A stretch of DNA of 64,000 nucleotides, from NCBI GenBank assembly GCA_016720805.1, contig JADKJZ010000014.1, positions 310,001 through 374,000 of the forward strand, given 5' to 3'. Numbering within the stretch: the stretch's first letter is position 1; every line of letters begins with the position of its first letter. Below are positions 36,269-44,795 of the stretch, one piece after another. The notes below the pieces were generated by a model. That model ran no database searches, was not told where the DNA came from, and saw only the letters and a program-made list of their open reading frames with translations. The stretch is from Gemmatimonadota bacterium. GTDB lineage: Bacteria > Gemmatimonadota > Gemmatimonadetes > Gemmatimonadales > GWC2-71-9. The position numbers and the translations under genes are program-made.

Positions 36269-37698
36269 TGCGCTGGACACTGGCCCTTCGCCATCTGCTG
36301 GTGCGTCCTGGGCGTGCCGTGGTCCTGTTGGGCGGCTACGCGATCGGTGTGGCGGTGATGATCGTGCTGCTGTCGGTCGGGACGGCCATGCTGGAGCAGT
36401 CGCGCGACGTCGCACTGGTCGGCGGTGGCGATCTGACGGTCCTGCCGGAGGGAATCGACCTCGAGGCGATGCGCACCGGGGGGATGACCGGGCTCTTCTT
36501 CGGCATTGATCGCGCCCGCTTTGTGACCCGCGAGTTGCTCGGAGGCGCACGGCACCGGGCGACCGTCGCCGCCGTGGCTCCGGTGCTCGAGCGAAAGTGG
36601 ATACTGCTCCACATCGGCGATTCCACCTGGACGGTTCGCGCCGGCGGCGAACTGCCTGATGCGATGCGTCGGGTCGGTAGTGCGGATGCGGTGGTGTCGG
36701 GGGAGTGGCGTGACGCGCCGCAGGATGTGGCGTGGCAGCAACCGAACGCCCAGATGTACTTCGATGCGCTGGACCATTTCCATCGGCCAGCGGGGAACGA
36801 TTCGACGTGGGCCGAGTGGCATTACGTCAATCTGGTGGTGAGCGCCGACGAGTGGTGGTACATCACCTATCTCGTGGGCGGCGACGTGAACGGGACACGC
36901 TGGGGCGGGCAGCTGCTGGTGACGCGGCGTCGCCCCGATGGCGTGCACGAGCGTTTCGTGACCGAGGTGCCAGGGAGCGCGGTCCGGTTCGACACGACGC
37001 GCGCGGATGTGGCGCTCGGTGCGAGCACGATGGTGCAGCGCGACGGGGTCTACGAACTGCGCGGCAGTGCCGGGGCCACGCGCTTCCGGATCACGCTGCG
37101 GCCCGATCGGCACCGGCAGTTTCCGGCGGTCGAGCTGAGCGGTGGCGAGTTCCGCTCAGGCTACGTGGTGCCCGCGGTGACCGCGCGCGCCGACGGCGAA
37201 CTGTGCACCGCGGCGGGATGCCGAGTGGTGCGGGACATCGCGGCCTATCATGACCACAATTGGGGGAGCTGGCGCGAGGTCACCTGGGAATGGGGGACCG
37301 CGCGGGGCGCGACCCACGCGCTCCTCTACGGCGGCGTCCGGCAGGGCGGTGCCCCGACCACCCGCGGGACGGCGCCGTACTTTCTGGCCCTGCTCGACAC
37401 ACTCGGGGTGCAGCAGGTCTATCGCTTTCGCGAAGTGAGCGGCTTCGGGGCCAAGCCAGTCGCGACGTATCCCGGGGTGACGTCGCCGGAATCGCTGCTG
37501 ATCGTCGCCACCCGGCGCGACGACTCCTTGCGGGTGCGGGTGCGCATTCTCGATGTGCACGCGACGCGGCCCCGGAACGGCGGGGGCCGGATCTTCCTGC
37601 AGATGCGCGGGGCGTGGTCGGTGGTGGGGCGTGCAGCCGGCGTCGTCGTGGCTGACAGCGGCTTCGGCTTCTTCGAACGGTGGGTGACGGCGCCCTAG
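36268..37698 (+). CDS. AttH/CrtC-like lipocalin-type protein with a permease-like N-terminal anchor
   Basis: 476 residues. The first about 75 look like the start of an FtsX/MacB permease (RWTLALRHLLVRPGRAVVLL, a helix, then GGGDLTVLPEGID). No further permease helices follow. From about 90 on it is a beta-rich AttH/CrtC (carotenoid 1,2-hydratase-like) domain with the diagnostic AYHDHNWG motif around residue 328 and several Trp-rich strands. In attEFGH operons this gene is the fourth member. Here the domain seems fused to a truncated permease N-terminus that anchors it in the inner membrane. Enzymatic activity unknown. Confidence 0.72.
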   Translation: MRWTLALRHLLVRPGRAVVLLGGYAIGVAVMIVLLSVGTAMLEQSRDVALVGGGDLTVLPEGIDLEAMRTGGMTGLFFGIDRARFVTRELLGGARHRATVAAVAPVLERKWILLHIGDSTWTVRAGGELPDAMRRVGSADAVVSGEWRDAPQDVAWQQPNAQMYFDALDHFHRPAGNDSTWAEWHYVNLVVSADEWWYITYLVGGDVNGTRWGGQLLVTRRRPDGVHERFVTEVPGSAVRFDTTRADVALGASTMVQRDGVYELRGSAGATRFRITLRPDRHRQFPAVELSGGEFRSGYVVPAVTARADGELCTAAGCRVVRDIAAYHDHNWGSWREVTWEWGTARGATHALLYGGVRQGGAPTTRGTAPYFLALLDTLGVQQVYRFREVSGFGAKPVATYPGVTSPESLLIVATRRDDSLRVRVRILDVHATRPRNGGGRIFLQMRGAWSVVGRAAGVVVADSGFGFFERWVTAP

Positions 37699-38195
37699 AC
37701 CTCGATCTGCGGCAGGTGACGATCGACGTGCGTCGCCGCGAGCAGGAACCACTGGCCGATGTCGAGCGGCCCAAGGATCGGGTGGGTCATGTGATGGGCA
37801 TCCCACGGGACGTCGAGGGTGCGCGCCAGGTTGATCGTCGTGATGCGACGCTCACGGAAGAGGACCAGCGCCTCGTGGACTGAATGGAAGCGACCGGTGG
37901 GCGCGACAACTTCCGGCGCGACAAGGGCGCGGGTCACCGTCCCGGCGCCGGCAATGACGCTGTCCATCGGTCGGGTGCGCAGGTCGGTCGCCGCCATGCC
38001 GCTGGCGGCTGTCACCGACTTGTGGATCCCGCGTTCGACCACGACGAGATGCTCCAGCGCGTCCATCGGCGACCAACGCTCCGGCGACGGGCGAACCGTC
38101 GCCTTGGCCTCGTCGAGCCGGGACACCACCCGCTCCAGATGGCGCAGGCTCGCCTCCAGGGCGGCCACCACGGCGGTGCGATCCAACGGGTCCAC
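37695..38195 (-). CDS. DinB-family metal-binding protein
   Basis: 166 residues. GTG 38195 is preceded on its strand by AAGGAGA at 7 nt, so a longer frame is rejected. Four-helix DinB fold with the three-histidine site: His in DALEHLVVVE near 48 and two in THVDRHLPQI at the C-terminus. RWSPMDALEHL is the standard family motif. Members are thiol transferases or stress-induced proteins of unclear role. Converges with the AttH-like gene (4-nt overlap of the ends). Confidence 0.83.
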   Translation of the reverse strand: MDPLDRTAVVAALEASLRHLERVVSRLDEAKATVRPSPERWSPMDALEHLVVVERGIHKSVTAASGMAATDLRTRPMDSVIAGAGTVTRALVAPEVVAPTGRFHSVHEALVLFRERRITTINLARTLDVPWDAHHMTHPILGPLDIGQWFLLAATHVDRHLPQIEV

Positions 38196-38259
38196 GGCAC
38201 TTCTCCTTGATTCGGGGCTGACGAAATCTAGTTGCTGGCGACGAGTGTAGCTTTCCGGC

Positions 38260-38679
38260 ATGTCCGACACGACACCGAACGAACCGACCGACATCCGCGC
38301 TGTTGGGCGGAGCCTCACCGACACGCTCGCGAAGGGATGGGAGAAGGGTCGGATCGACCTGATCATGACCGTCTTCAACGACGAGGCGGTCTTCGTCGAA
38401 ACCCCCTTTTCCCAACCGCTTCGGGGCGTGGTCGCCATTCGGCAGTGGATGAGCGACATCCCCTACGCCCAATCCGAAACCACCTTCCAGACCGGCGAGA
38501 TCTACACCGCCGGGCCGTGGTTTTCGACCGAGTTCACCCTTCGCTTCCGCCGCCGCAAGACCGGGCAGTGGGTCGAGGCGCGCGGCGCCTTTTTCGCCGA
38601 GACGGATGGGGAGTTGATCACCGAGCTCCGCATGTTCTGGCACCGCTGGAACGGCGGGCAGGAGACGTCGCTGCCATAG
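38260..38679 (+). CDS. SnoaL/NTF2-like protein
   Basis: 139 residues of the cone-shaped NTF2 fold: helical N-terminus with AKGWEKGRIDLIMTVFNDEAVFVETPF, then IRQWMSDIP and three strands ending ITELRMFWHRW. Small-molecule isomerase or unknown binding role. A TAGCTT element lies 6 nt upstream of the ATG, pointing to a leaderless mRNA. Divergent from the DinB gene with only 64 nt between them. Confidence 0.72.
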   Translation: MSDTTPNEPTDIRAVGRSLTDTLAKGWEKGRIDLIMTVFNDEAVFVETPFSQPLRGVVAIRQWMSDIPYAQSETTFQTGEIYTAGPWFSTEFTLRFRRRKTGQWVEARGAFFAETDGELITELRMFWHRWNGGQETSLP

Positions 38680-38840
38680 CGAGCGTCCCACGGTTCGGCG
38701 GGCTGTCCCAGGAACTGGACACTCCGCCGTGCTGAATTCTCCTAAGTTGTTGTCTCACAACGAGCTGGCTGTGGCACGGATCTGGTAATGCATGGGCAGG
38801 GTCCAGTTGGTTACTGCTCGCCGTTCGTCAGGAGGTCCCA

Positions 38841-40469
38841 ATGCTCGCCCTCTTCGCTGTCGCCGCCTTCATGGCCCCGCTCGGGGGTACCCCGGCCGTG
38901 GCCGCGCCGACCGTTTCCATTGCACCCCTTACCCAGGCACCGCTTCGCATCACGCTGAACAACGGCGGGGATTTCACTCCCGGCGATCGCGTGCGGGTGC
39001 AGGTCGAGTCCGCCGAAGACGGCTACCTGATTGTCTTCCGAGTGGACGGCGACGGCCGGGTGCGGGTCCTCTTCCCGATCGATCCCGACCTTGACCCGTT
39101 CATCCGCGGCGGCCGGCGCTACGAGCTCCGCGGCCGCGCCGAACGGGAGTCCTTCCTCGCCGATGATCGCACCGGCAACGGCCTGGTCTATGCGGCGCTG
39201 GCGCAGGAGCCGTTCGACTTCCGCCGCTACGCCAGCGACGATCACTGGGACTACAACACCATTCGCCTGAGCGCCTGGGATGCCGATGCCGAGCCTGAGC
39301 TGACCGATCTGGTAAAGCGGATGGCGGGCAGCGGTCGCTTCACCTATGACGTGCTCGGCTATCGCGTCCATGGTGGGGCGTACATCTCCGGCGGCGGCGG
39401 CATCGTCTCGCCGGCCGGCTACGGCAGTCCGTTCTACGATCCCTACTGGTCGTGCCTTGCCTGCGGCTACGGTATCCGGCAGAGTGGCGTGAACATCCGC
39501 GTCGGGATCGGCGGTGGCTGGGACCTCTACGATCCATGGGGCCGCTACGACCCTTGGTACTACGATCCCTATCGGTACAGCCGCTACGGGTACGGCTATG
39601 GCTACGGCTATGGCGGTTACTACGATCCGTGGGATTGGCGCTACCCTGGCCAGTATCGGCCGATCACGGTGATCAACTTGCCGCGGCCGCAGGTTCCGAA
39701 CACCGCCTACGGCTACCGTGCCCGTCCGCGGACGCCGGTCGCCGGCGGGCTGGCGCCGGACCTGACGCGGGTCGTCCGTGGCAACACCCGTCCCGACGCG
39801 CCGCCGCCTTCGAGCGGGGGCCGGGCTCGTGGTCGCGACGATCAGCCGACCCGTGCGACGCCGCGGCCGAACGAGCCGCAGCGCCAGGATCGGACTCAGG
39901 GGAGTAAGGGGTCCCAGCCGGATCGCGGTGGGTCACGGCCGAGCTCGAATCCGCCGGCGAGCAGTCCCCCGCCGAGCAGCCCTCCGCCGGCCTCGTCTGG
40001 CGGGACTCGGGCTCGCCCGCGCCCCGGTGGTGGCGACGAGCTGGTGACGGCGCCGACGCAGTCGATCGCGCCGCAGATGGATCGCCGTGGCGACGTGCGG
40101 CCGGTCGTGGCGCCGGTGGTTGAGCAGAGCCGCCGCGCCTCGGAGGAGCCGACGCCGGTCTTCCGCGAGCCGTTCCGTGCCCGCCCGGATGTGAATGCGA
40201 GCCGCGCAGAGCCGCAGCGGACTGAGCCGAGCCGGAGTCAGCCGGTGTACCGTGAGCCGCCCCGCGCCGAGCCGTCTCGCGGAGAGCCGCAGCGGGTGGA
40301 GCGTCAGGCTCCGCCCCAGCGGGTCGAACCGCGGCGCAGTGAGCCGCAGCGGGTCGAGCGGCAAGCACCGCCGCGCAGTGAGCCGGTGAGCCGTGCGGCT
40401 CCACCGTCGTCACCGCCGCCAGCCGCCCCGCCGGCCTCGACTTCGGGCCGGTCTCGCCCCAGGCCGTAG
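38841..40469 (+). CDS. DUF4384-like secreted protein with Gly-Tyr and Pro-Arg-Glu low-complexity tail
   Basis: 542 residues, AGGAGGT 7 nt before the ATG. After a signal peptide (ALFAVAAFMAPLGGTPAVAA), residues 30-130 match the DUF4384 pattern (FTPGDRVRVQVESAEDGYLIVFRVDGDGRVRVLFP). Then come GYGYGYGYGGYYDPWD-rich and a 240-residue Pro/Arg/Glu/Ser tail with repeated EPQRVERQAPP units, predicted disordered and very basic. Likely an envelope or wall-interacting protein. A hairpin (GTTGT-CTC-ACAAC, 38747-38759) lies in its leader. Confidence 0.75.
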   Translation: MLALFAVAAFMAPLGGTPAVAAPTVSIAPLTQAPLRITLNNGGDFTPGDRVRVQVESAEDGYLIVFRVDGDGRVRVLFPIDPDLDPFIRGGRRYELRGRAERESFLADDRTGNGLVYAALAQEPFDFRRYASDDHWDYNTIRLSAWDADAEPELTDLVKRMAGSGRFTYDVLGYRVHGGAYISGGGGIVSPAGYGSPFYDPYWSCLACGYGIRQSGVNIRVGIGGGWDLYDPWGRYDPWYYDPYRYSRYGYGYGYGYGGYYDPWDWRYPGQYRPITVINLPRPQVPNTAYGYRARPRTPVAGGLAPDLTRVVRGNTRPDAPPPSSGGRARGRDDQPTRATPRPNEPQRQDRTQGSKGSQPDRGGSRPSSNPPASSPPPSSPPPASSGGTRARPRPGGGDELVTAPTQSIAPQMDRRGDVRPVVAPVVEQSRRASEEPTPVFREPFRARPDVNASRAEPQRTEPSRSQPVYREPPRAEPSRGEPQRVERQAPPQRVEPRRSEPQRVERQAPPRSEPVSRAAPPSSPPPAAPPASTSGRSRPRP

Positions 40470-40491
40470 TGGCTTGCCGCTCGTGAAAACA

Positions 40492-40530
40492 ATCAACCTC
40501 GGGTCGCCGTGATGGCTGCCCGAGGTTGAT
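40492..40530. terminator. Bidirectional terminator between convergent genes
   Basis: A perfect 12-bp stem (ATCAACCTCGGG and its complement) with a 15-nt loop. On the minus strand it is followed by TGTTTTC, a usable T-run for the PTP-like gene. On the plus strand the tail (GCGTTGT) is poor. Confidence 0.65.
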
Positions 40531-40556
40531 GCGTTGTACGCTGTTGGCGCTTCGGG

Positions 40557-41015
40557 TCAGCCGTGCGCCCGCGCGTAGGCGAGGCCCCACTCCATCAACT
40601 CGGCGCTCCGGAGACCGACCGCCATCGCCGCGTCGATCGCGGCCTGCTCGTCCATCCCCTTGTCGATGATGAAGTAGGGGATCAGCGCCCCGCCGACGCG
40701 ATTGGCCGACGCGCAGTGGAGGATCGTCGGCGTGTCGGCATGGGCCCGGACGGCCGCGAGGATCCGCTCGAGCAGCTCCGTGCTGAGTGCACCGGAGTTC
40801 ACCGGGATGTTGACGTACTCGATGCCGAGCTCGGCGAGGGTCGCGGCTTCATCGAACGGACGGGGCTCCATCGGGTCGCGGAGGTCGATGACGGCGGTGA
40901 CCCCCGAGGCCTTGGCGGCGGTGAACATCTCGGCGGAGGGTTGGCCGGCGGTGGCCAGCCAGGGGAGGGGCAGGGCGGCGTTCGTGGCGCCCTGGATCGA
41001 TTCGAGCAGGGACAT
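40557..41015 (-). CDS. Dual-specificity/tyrosine-phosphatase-like protein
   Basis: 152 residues. The P-loop HCASANRVGG (HCxxxxR) near 100-109 and the general-acid-region strand TAVIDLRDPMEPR near 40 mark it as a cysteine phosphatase of the DUF442/BLH type, often involved in sulfur metabolism or small-molecule dephosphorylation. No signal peptide. Confidence 0.75.
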   Translation of the reverse strand: MSLLESIQGATNAALPLPWLATAGQPSAEMFTAAKASGVTAVIDLRDPMEPRPFDEAATLAELGIEYVNIPVNSGALSTELLERILAAVRAHADTPTILHCASANRVGGALIPYFIIDKGMDEQAAIDAAMAVGLRSAELMEWGLAYARAHG

Positions 41016-41107
41016 CGGTGGTGCTCCATCTTCGGGGGGAGGTGCAACTCCCAGGAATATACCAAGCCGTCGGGGCGCCCCCGGGCTCGGTGGCGCTAGA
41101 TTTCGGC

Positions 41108-42895
41108 ATGTCCGCGATCACCGTCGCCCTGGCCCAGTTCCGCCCCGCGAAGGGCGCCCCCGGTCCGAATCTCGACCGGATCGAGGCGCTCTTCCGGACG
41201 CTGGCGAGCTCCCCCGAGCCCCCCGCCGTCGTGATCCTTCCCGAGGGCACCCTGACCGGGTACTTCCTCGAGGGTGGCGTCCACGAGCACGCCCTGACCG
41301 CCGATGCGCTCTTCGGCATGCTGCAGGCGCGGCACGCGCGCTCCGGTGCCCCGCCGATGGAGGTCTGCCTCGGCTTCTACGAGCGCGGCATCGACCGACT
41401 CTACAACTCGGCGATCTGGGCCGCCCTCGGCGGCGACGACGCCGGGATCCGCCACGTCCACCGCAAGATCTTCCTCCCCACGTACGGCGTCTTCGACGAG
41501 GAGCGTTTTCTCGACGCGGGCCGCGACGTGCAGGCGTTCGACGCGCGCATCGGTCGCGTGGCGATGCTGGTCTGCGAGGACGCGTGGCATTCGATCACGC
41601 CGACGATCGCCGCCGTCGATGGCGCGCAGTTCCTCGCGATCGTCGCGGCGAGTCCGGCGCGCGGGCTTGAACCCGATCCGGTCCATCCCGGGACGCCCGG
41701 CTCGATGGGGCGCTGGGAGCGGCTGGCGCGCGACATCGCCGGTGAACACGGGGTTTATGTCGCGCTGGCGCAGCTGGTCGGCTTCGAAGGCGGCAAGGCG
41801 TTTCCGGGCGGTTCGCTGCTCACCGGCCCGAGTGGCGACGTGCTGGTGCGCGCGCCGCTCTTCGAGGACGCGACGATCCAGGTCACGCTGCCGCTTGACG
41901 AGATCGCGCGGGTCCGTTCCGGCGCGCCGCTGCTCGCCGACCTCGAGGCGCGGCTGCCCCACCTGATCGAGTCGCTGCAGCGGGCCCGTGGTCGCGGTGG
42001 CGATGCGTCCGTCACGGAACGCGGTGCGATGCCTCGCGCGTCGGCGGTCGCATCGCGCGGTGGCGGTGTCCGGCCGCATGGCACGCTGGCCATTGATGCC
42101 GCGCTCACCACCCGCTGGCTGGTGGAGTTCCTTCGCGACGAGGTGCAGCGCCGGCGCGGCTTTGGTCACGTCGTGCTGGGGCTCTCGGGTGGCGTCGATT
42201 CGGCCGTCGTCGCCTATCTGGCCGCCGAGGCCTTTGGTCCGAGGCAGGTCACGGCCGTCCGGATGCCGTACCGAAGCTCGAGTCGTGAGTCGCTCGATCA
42301 TGCGCAGTTGGTGATCGACGCGCTCGGCCTCAACGCGCGGACCGTCGACATCTCTGCCGCCGTGGATGGTTACGCCGCCGCGTGCGGCGACACGCCCAGC
42401 GCGGCGCGCCTCGGCAACGTGATGGCGCGCACCCGGATGCTGGCGCTGTTCGACCTCTCGGCGGCACTCAACGCGCTCCCGCTCGGCACCGGCAACAAGA
42501 GCGAACGCCTCCTCGGCTACTTCACCTGGCACGCCGACGATGCGCCGCCGGTGAACCCGATCGGCGACCTCTTCAAGACCCAGGTCTGGGCGCTCGCCTG
42601 TCACCTTGGCGTACCCGACGCGATCGTGAACAAGCCGGCCTCCGCCGACTTGATCGTCGGCCAGACCGACGAGGCCGACTTCGGCATCCGGTATGACCGT
42701 GCCGACGGCATCCTCGACCTGCTGCTCCACGGCCACCTCGACGAGACGGTGATCGCCGCCGGCTACAGCGCCGAAGAGATCCGGCTGGTGCGCAAGCGGC
42801 TCGACGCCACACATTGGAAGCGGAAGCTGCCGAGCGTGGCGATGCTGAGCCAGACGGCGATTGGGGAGTATTATTTGCGGCCGGTGGATTATTGA
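41108..42895 (+). CDS. nadE: Glutamine-dependent NAD+ synthetase
   Basis: Final step of NAD synthesis, with ammonia from glutamine. 595 residues from ATG 41108, which follows TAGATT by 5 nt (leaderless pattern). N-terminal nitrilase domain has Glu46 (LPEGTL), Lys120 (HRKIFLPTYG) and Cys156 (LVCEDAW). The C-terminal synthetase has the pyrophosphatase loop LSGGVDSAVV near 361 and GTGNKSERLLGYFTWHADD. Slightly shorter than the 650-680 of mycobacterial forms. Confidence 0.95.
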   Translation: MSAITVALAQFRPAKGAPGPNLDRIEALFRTLASSPEPPAVVILPEGTLTGYFLEGGVHEHALTADALFGMLQARHARSGAPPMEVCLGFYERGIDRLYNSAIWAALGGDDAGIRHVHRKIFLPTYGVFDEERFLDAGRDVQAFDARIGRVAMLVCEDAWHSITPTIAAVDGAQFLAIVAASPARGLEPDPVHPGTPGSMGRWERLARDIAGEHGVYVALAQLVGFEGGKAFPGGSLLTGPSGDVLVRAPLFEDATIQVTLPLDEIARVRSGAPLLADLEARLPHLIESLQRARGRGGDASVTERGAMPRASAVASRGGGVRPHGTLAIDAALTTRWLVEFLRDEVQRRRGFGHVVLGLSGGVDSAVVAYLAAEAFGPRQVTAVRMPYRSSSRESLDHAQLVIDALGLNARTVDISAAVDGYAAACGDTPSAARLGNVMARTRMLALFDLSAALNALPLGTGNKSERLLGYFTWHADDAPPVNPIGDLFKTQVWALACHLGVPDAIVNKPASADLIVGQTDEADFGIRYDRADGILDLLLHGHLDETVIAAGYSAEEIRLVRKRLDATHWKRKLPSVAMLSQTAIGEYYLRPVDY

Positions 42896-42897
42896 GC

Positions 42898-42999
42898 CGT
42901 TAGTCGTTGGTCGTTAGTCGTTAGAGGCTCCGCCACCAGCCCGGCGAGAGCGACTTCGCGACGCGTCCGGAACGACTAACGACTAACGACTAACGACTC
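42898..42999. repeat. Intergenic inverted repeat, second copy of the GTTAGTCGTT family
   Basis: Left arm 42898-42924 and right arm 42972-42999 are tandem GTTAGTC(G) units in opposite orientation around a 47-nt GC-rich spacer. Up to 25 bp can pair. The unit is the same as in the element at 7967-8051, so this is a dispersed repeat. It immediately follows the nadE stop. Confidence 0.75.
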
Positions 43000-43011
43000 A
43001 GGACTCGCCAC

Positions 43012-43479
43012 GTGACGATCCCCGACTTCCGACCCATGTCCCACTCTCGCGGCGAAATCTCGACGCTGGTGATGCCGCACATGGCCAACATCCTCGGCGA
43101 CCTCTTCGGCGGGAACCTGATGGCGATGGTCGACCAGGCGGCGGCGATCGCGGCGATCCGCCACGCGGGGGGGGCAGCGGTGACGGCATCAATCCACCGC
43201 GTCGACTTCCGCGAGCGGATCCCGATGGGGTCGCTGGTGACCTGTCACGCCACGGTGGATTTCGTCGGCAACTCGTCGATGGACATCACGGTGGAAGTGA
43301 TGTCGGAGAAGCCGAGCACCGGCGAGCGGCGGAACACGCACACGGCGCACGTGGTCTTTGTGGCGATCGATGACTACGGCCGGCCTCGTCGGGTCCCGCG
43401 GCTCGTAGCGGAGACCGAGGAAGAGAAGACGCGCTACGCGGCGGCCGACGCGTACCGCCGGGAGCACGGCACCAAGTGA
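43012..43479 (+). CDS. Acyl-CoA thioesterase (hotdog fold)
   Basis: 155 residues. NILGDLFGGNLMAMVDQAAAIAA (about 26-48) and ASIHRVDFRERIPMGSLV match YciA/BFIT-type acyl-CoA hydrolases, with the catalytic Asp in MVDQAA. GTG 43012 is listed, though ATG 43036 (MSHSRGEIS) is also possible. Ends in a GTGA overlap with the patatin gene, so thioesterase and lipase are co-translated. Confidence 0.83.
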   Translation: MTIPDFRPMSHSRGEISTLVMPHMANILGDLFGGNLMAMVDQAAAIAAIRHAGGAAVTASIHRVDFRERIPMGSLVTCHATVDFVGNSSMDITVEVMSEKPSTGERRNTHTAHVVFVAIDDYGRPRRVPRLVAETEEEKTRYAAADAYRREHGTK

Positions 43480-44300
43480 GTCGGCGCCGTGCGGTGGTGG
43501 TGCTGAGTGGCGGCGGCGCGAAAGGCGCGGCGCACATCGGCGCAGCCCGGGCCCTGGCCGAGCACGACATCGAGGTGGTGCACTGGATCGGGACGTCGAT
43601 GGGGGCGGTGATTGCGGCAGCGCTCGCGTCGGGGACGCCACACCAGGTGATCCTCGAGCGCTTCCTGGCCGTCAAGCGCGAGGACGTCCTCGCGCCGGAC
43701 CGTGTGGCACTCTTCCGGGGCATCTGGGCCAAGGCGCTGCTCAAGCCGGAACCGTTTCGCCGGGCGATTGCCGAGTTCATGCCGGTGCAGACGTTCGCGG
43801 AGCTGGTGACGCCGTGCACCATCACGGCGGTGGATGTGCAGACAGGGAAGGAAGTGGCGTTCGGAACCGGGGGGATCGATGCCCCGCTGGTCGACGCCGT
43901 GGTGGCCTCGTGCGCGCTGCCGCCGTGGTTTCCTCCGGCGTTGGTGCACGGCCGCGGCTACTATGATGGCGGGCTTCGGGCGGTGATGCCCTTGCCGTTT
44001 GCCGCGGGGATCGAGTGCGATCTCGTGGTCGCGATTCACACCGGCCCGGGCTTTGACGAACAGGGCGAGGTGGTCTCGGTGCCGCCACCGTTCGTCGCGG
44101 CGACCGATACTGCCATTGGCTGGCTGATGGCGAGCAACACCGAGTTGATGCGCGACCAGTGGCTTGCCCGACCGGGGGCGCCGCCGTTGCTCTGGGTTCG
44201 GCCGACCTCGGACCGTGGCGCCACCTTCGCGATGGAGCGGATCCCCAAGTACGCCGACCTCGGCTACGTCGAGACCCGCAAGGCGCTCGACGCGCTCTGA
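43476..44300 (+). CDS. Patatin-like phospholipase (RssA/YlbK type)
   Basis: 274 residues. The oxyanion GGGAKG (12-17), nucleophile Ser41 in GTSMG and the catalytic Asp in YYDGGLRAVMPL are complete, so it should be an active Ser-Asp lipid acyl hydrolase. No signal peptide; cytoplasmic or peripheral. Co-translated with the acyl-CoA thioesterase, which suggests lipid turnover. Confidence 0.87.
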   Translation: MSRRRAVVVLSGGGAKGAAHIGAARALAEHDIEVVHWIGTSMGAVIAAALASGTPHQVILERFLAVKREDVLAPDRVALFRGIWAKALLKPEPFRRAIAEFMPVQTFAELVTPCTITAVDVQTGKEVAFGTGGIDAPLVDAVVASCALPPWFPPALVHGRGYYDGGLRAVMPLPFAAGIECDLVVAIHTGPGFDEQGEVVSVPPPFVAATDTAIGWLMASNTELMRDQWLARPGAPPLLWVRPTSDRGATFAMERIPKYADLGYVETRKALDAL

Positions 44301-44336
44301 TGGTGCAGCATCCCCCTACCTGCTGATGGAGTGGTC

Positions 44337-44795
44337 ATGACTGGATTCTGGCGCCTGGCGCATTTCGTCTCGTTCGTGATGTGGATCGGTGGTGGGATGG
44401 GCGTGATGGTCGCGGGCGCAGTGATGAAGAAGCTCGAGCGCACGCTCTGGGGCGGCGTCGCCGACGTGCAGGCAGGGATCTACCGCTACCTGATTGGGCC
44501 CGGCTCGATCATCGCCGTGGTCTCCGGGCTGATCCTCACGCTCCGGATGTACAACGGCATGTCGGTGCAGGTCGGGCCCTGGCTCGGGATGATGCAGGGC
44601 TTCGGCCTCCTCGGCGCGCTGGTGACCCTGCTCGGCGCGATGCCGGCGGCCGGCAAGCTCACTCGGCTCGAGGCGGTCGGTGAGACGGCGGCGGCGTTCG
44701 ACGCGGCGCGGAAGCGGATGGTCCTCGCCGGCATGGTCGGCGGCACGCTCTCGGCCCTGGCGCTGGTTGCCGGCGCACTCTACAAGCTCGGATGA
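44337..44795 (+). CDS. Four-helix membrane protein (DUF2269-like)
   Basis: 152 residues from ATG 44337, preceded by GGAG; the GTG two codons earlier is less likely. Four hydrophobic helices (FVSFVMWIGGGMGVMVAG, YLIGPGSIIAVVSGLIL, FGLLGALVTLLGAM, MVLAGMVGGTLSALALVAGAL). Pattern resembles DUF2269/CopD-like integral proteins of unknown role. Overlaps the next gene by 4 nt. Confidence 0.7.
   Translation: MTGFWRLAHFVSFVMWIGGGMGVMVAGAVMKKLERTLWGGVADVQAGIYRYLIGPGSIIAVVSGLILTLRMYNGMSVQVGPWLGMMQGFGLLGALVTLLGAMPAAGKLTRLEAVGETAAAFDAARKRMVLAGMVGGTLSALALVAGALYKLG

Noticed and set aside
36268..37698. Third full permease in the ABC operon
   Set aside because: Only the first helix is permease-like; the remainder is an AttH/CrtC beta domain.
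38772..38790. Sigma-54 promoter (TGGCAC at -24) before the DUF4384 gene
   Set aside because: The -12 element reads TGGT instead of TTGC-like and no enhancer-binding regulator is nearby.
42898..42999. Possible CRISPR array (tandem units near 42.9 kb)
   Set aside because: Units are 7-9 bp with no regular spacers and the arms are inverted; no cas genes in the window.
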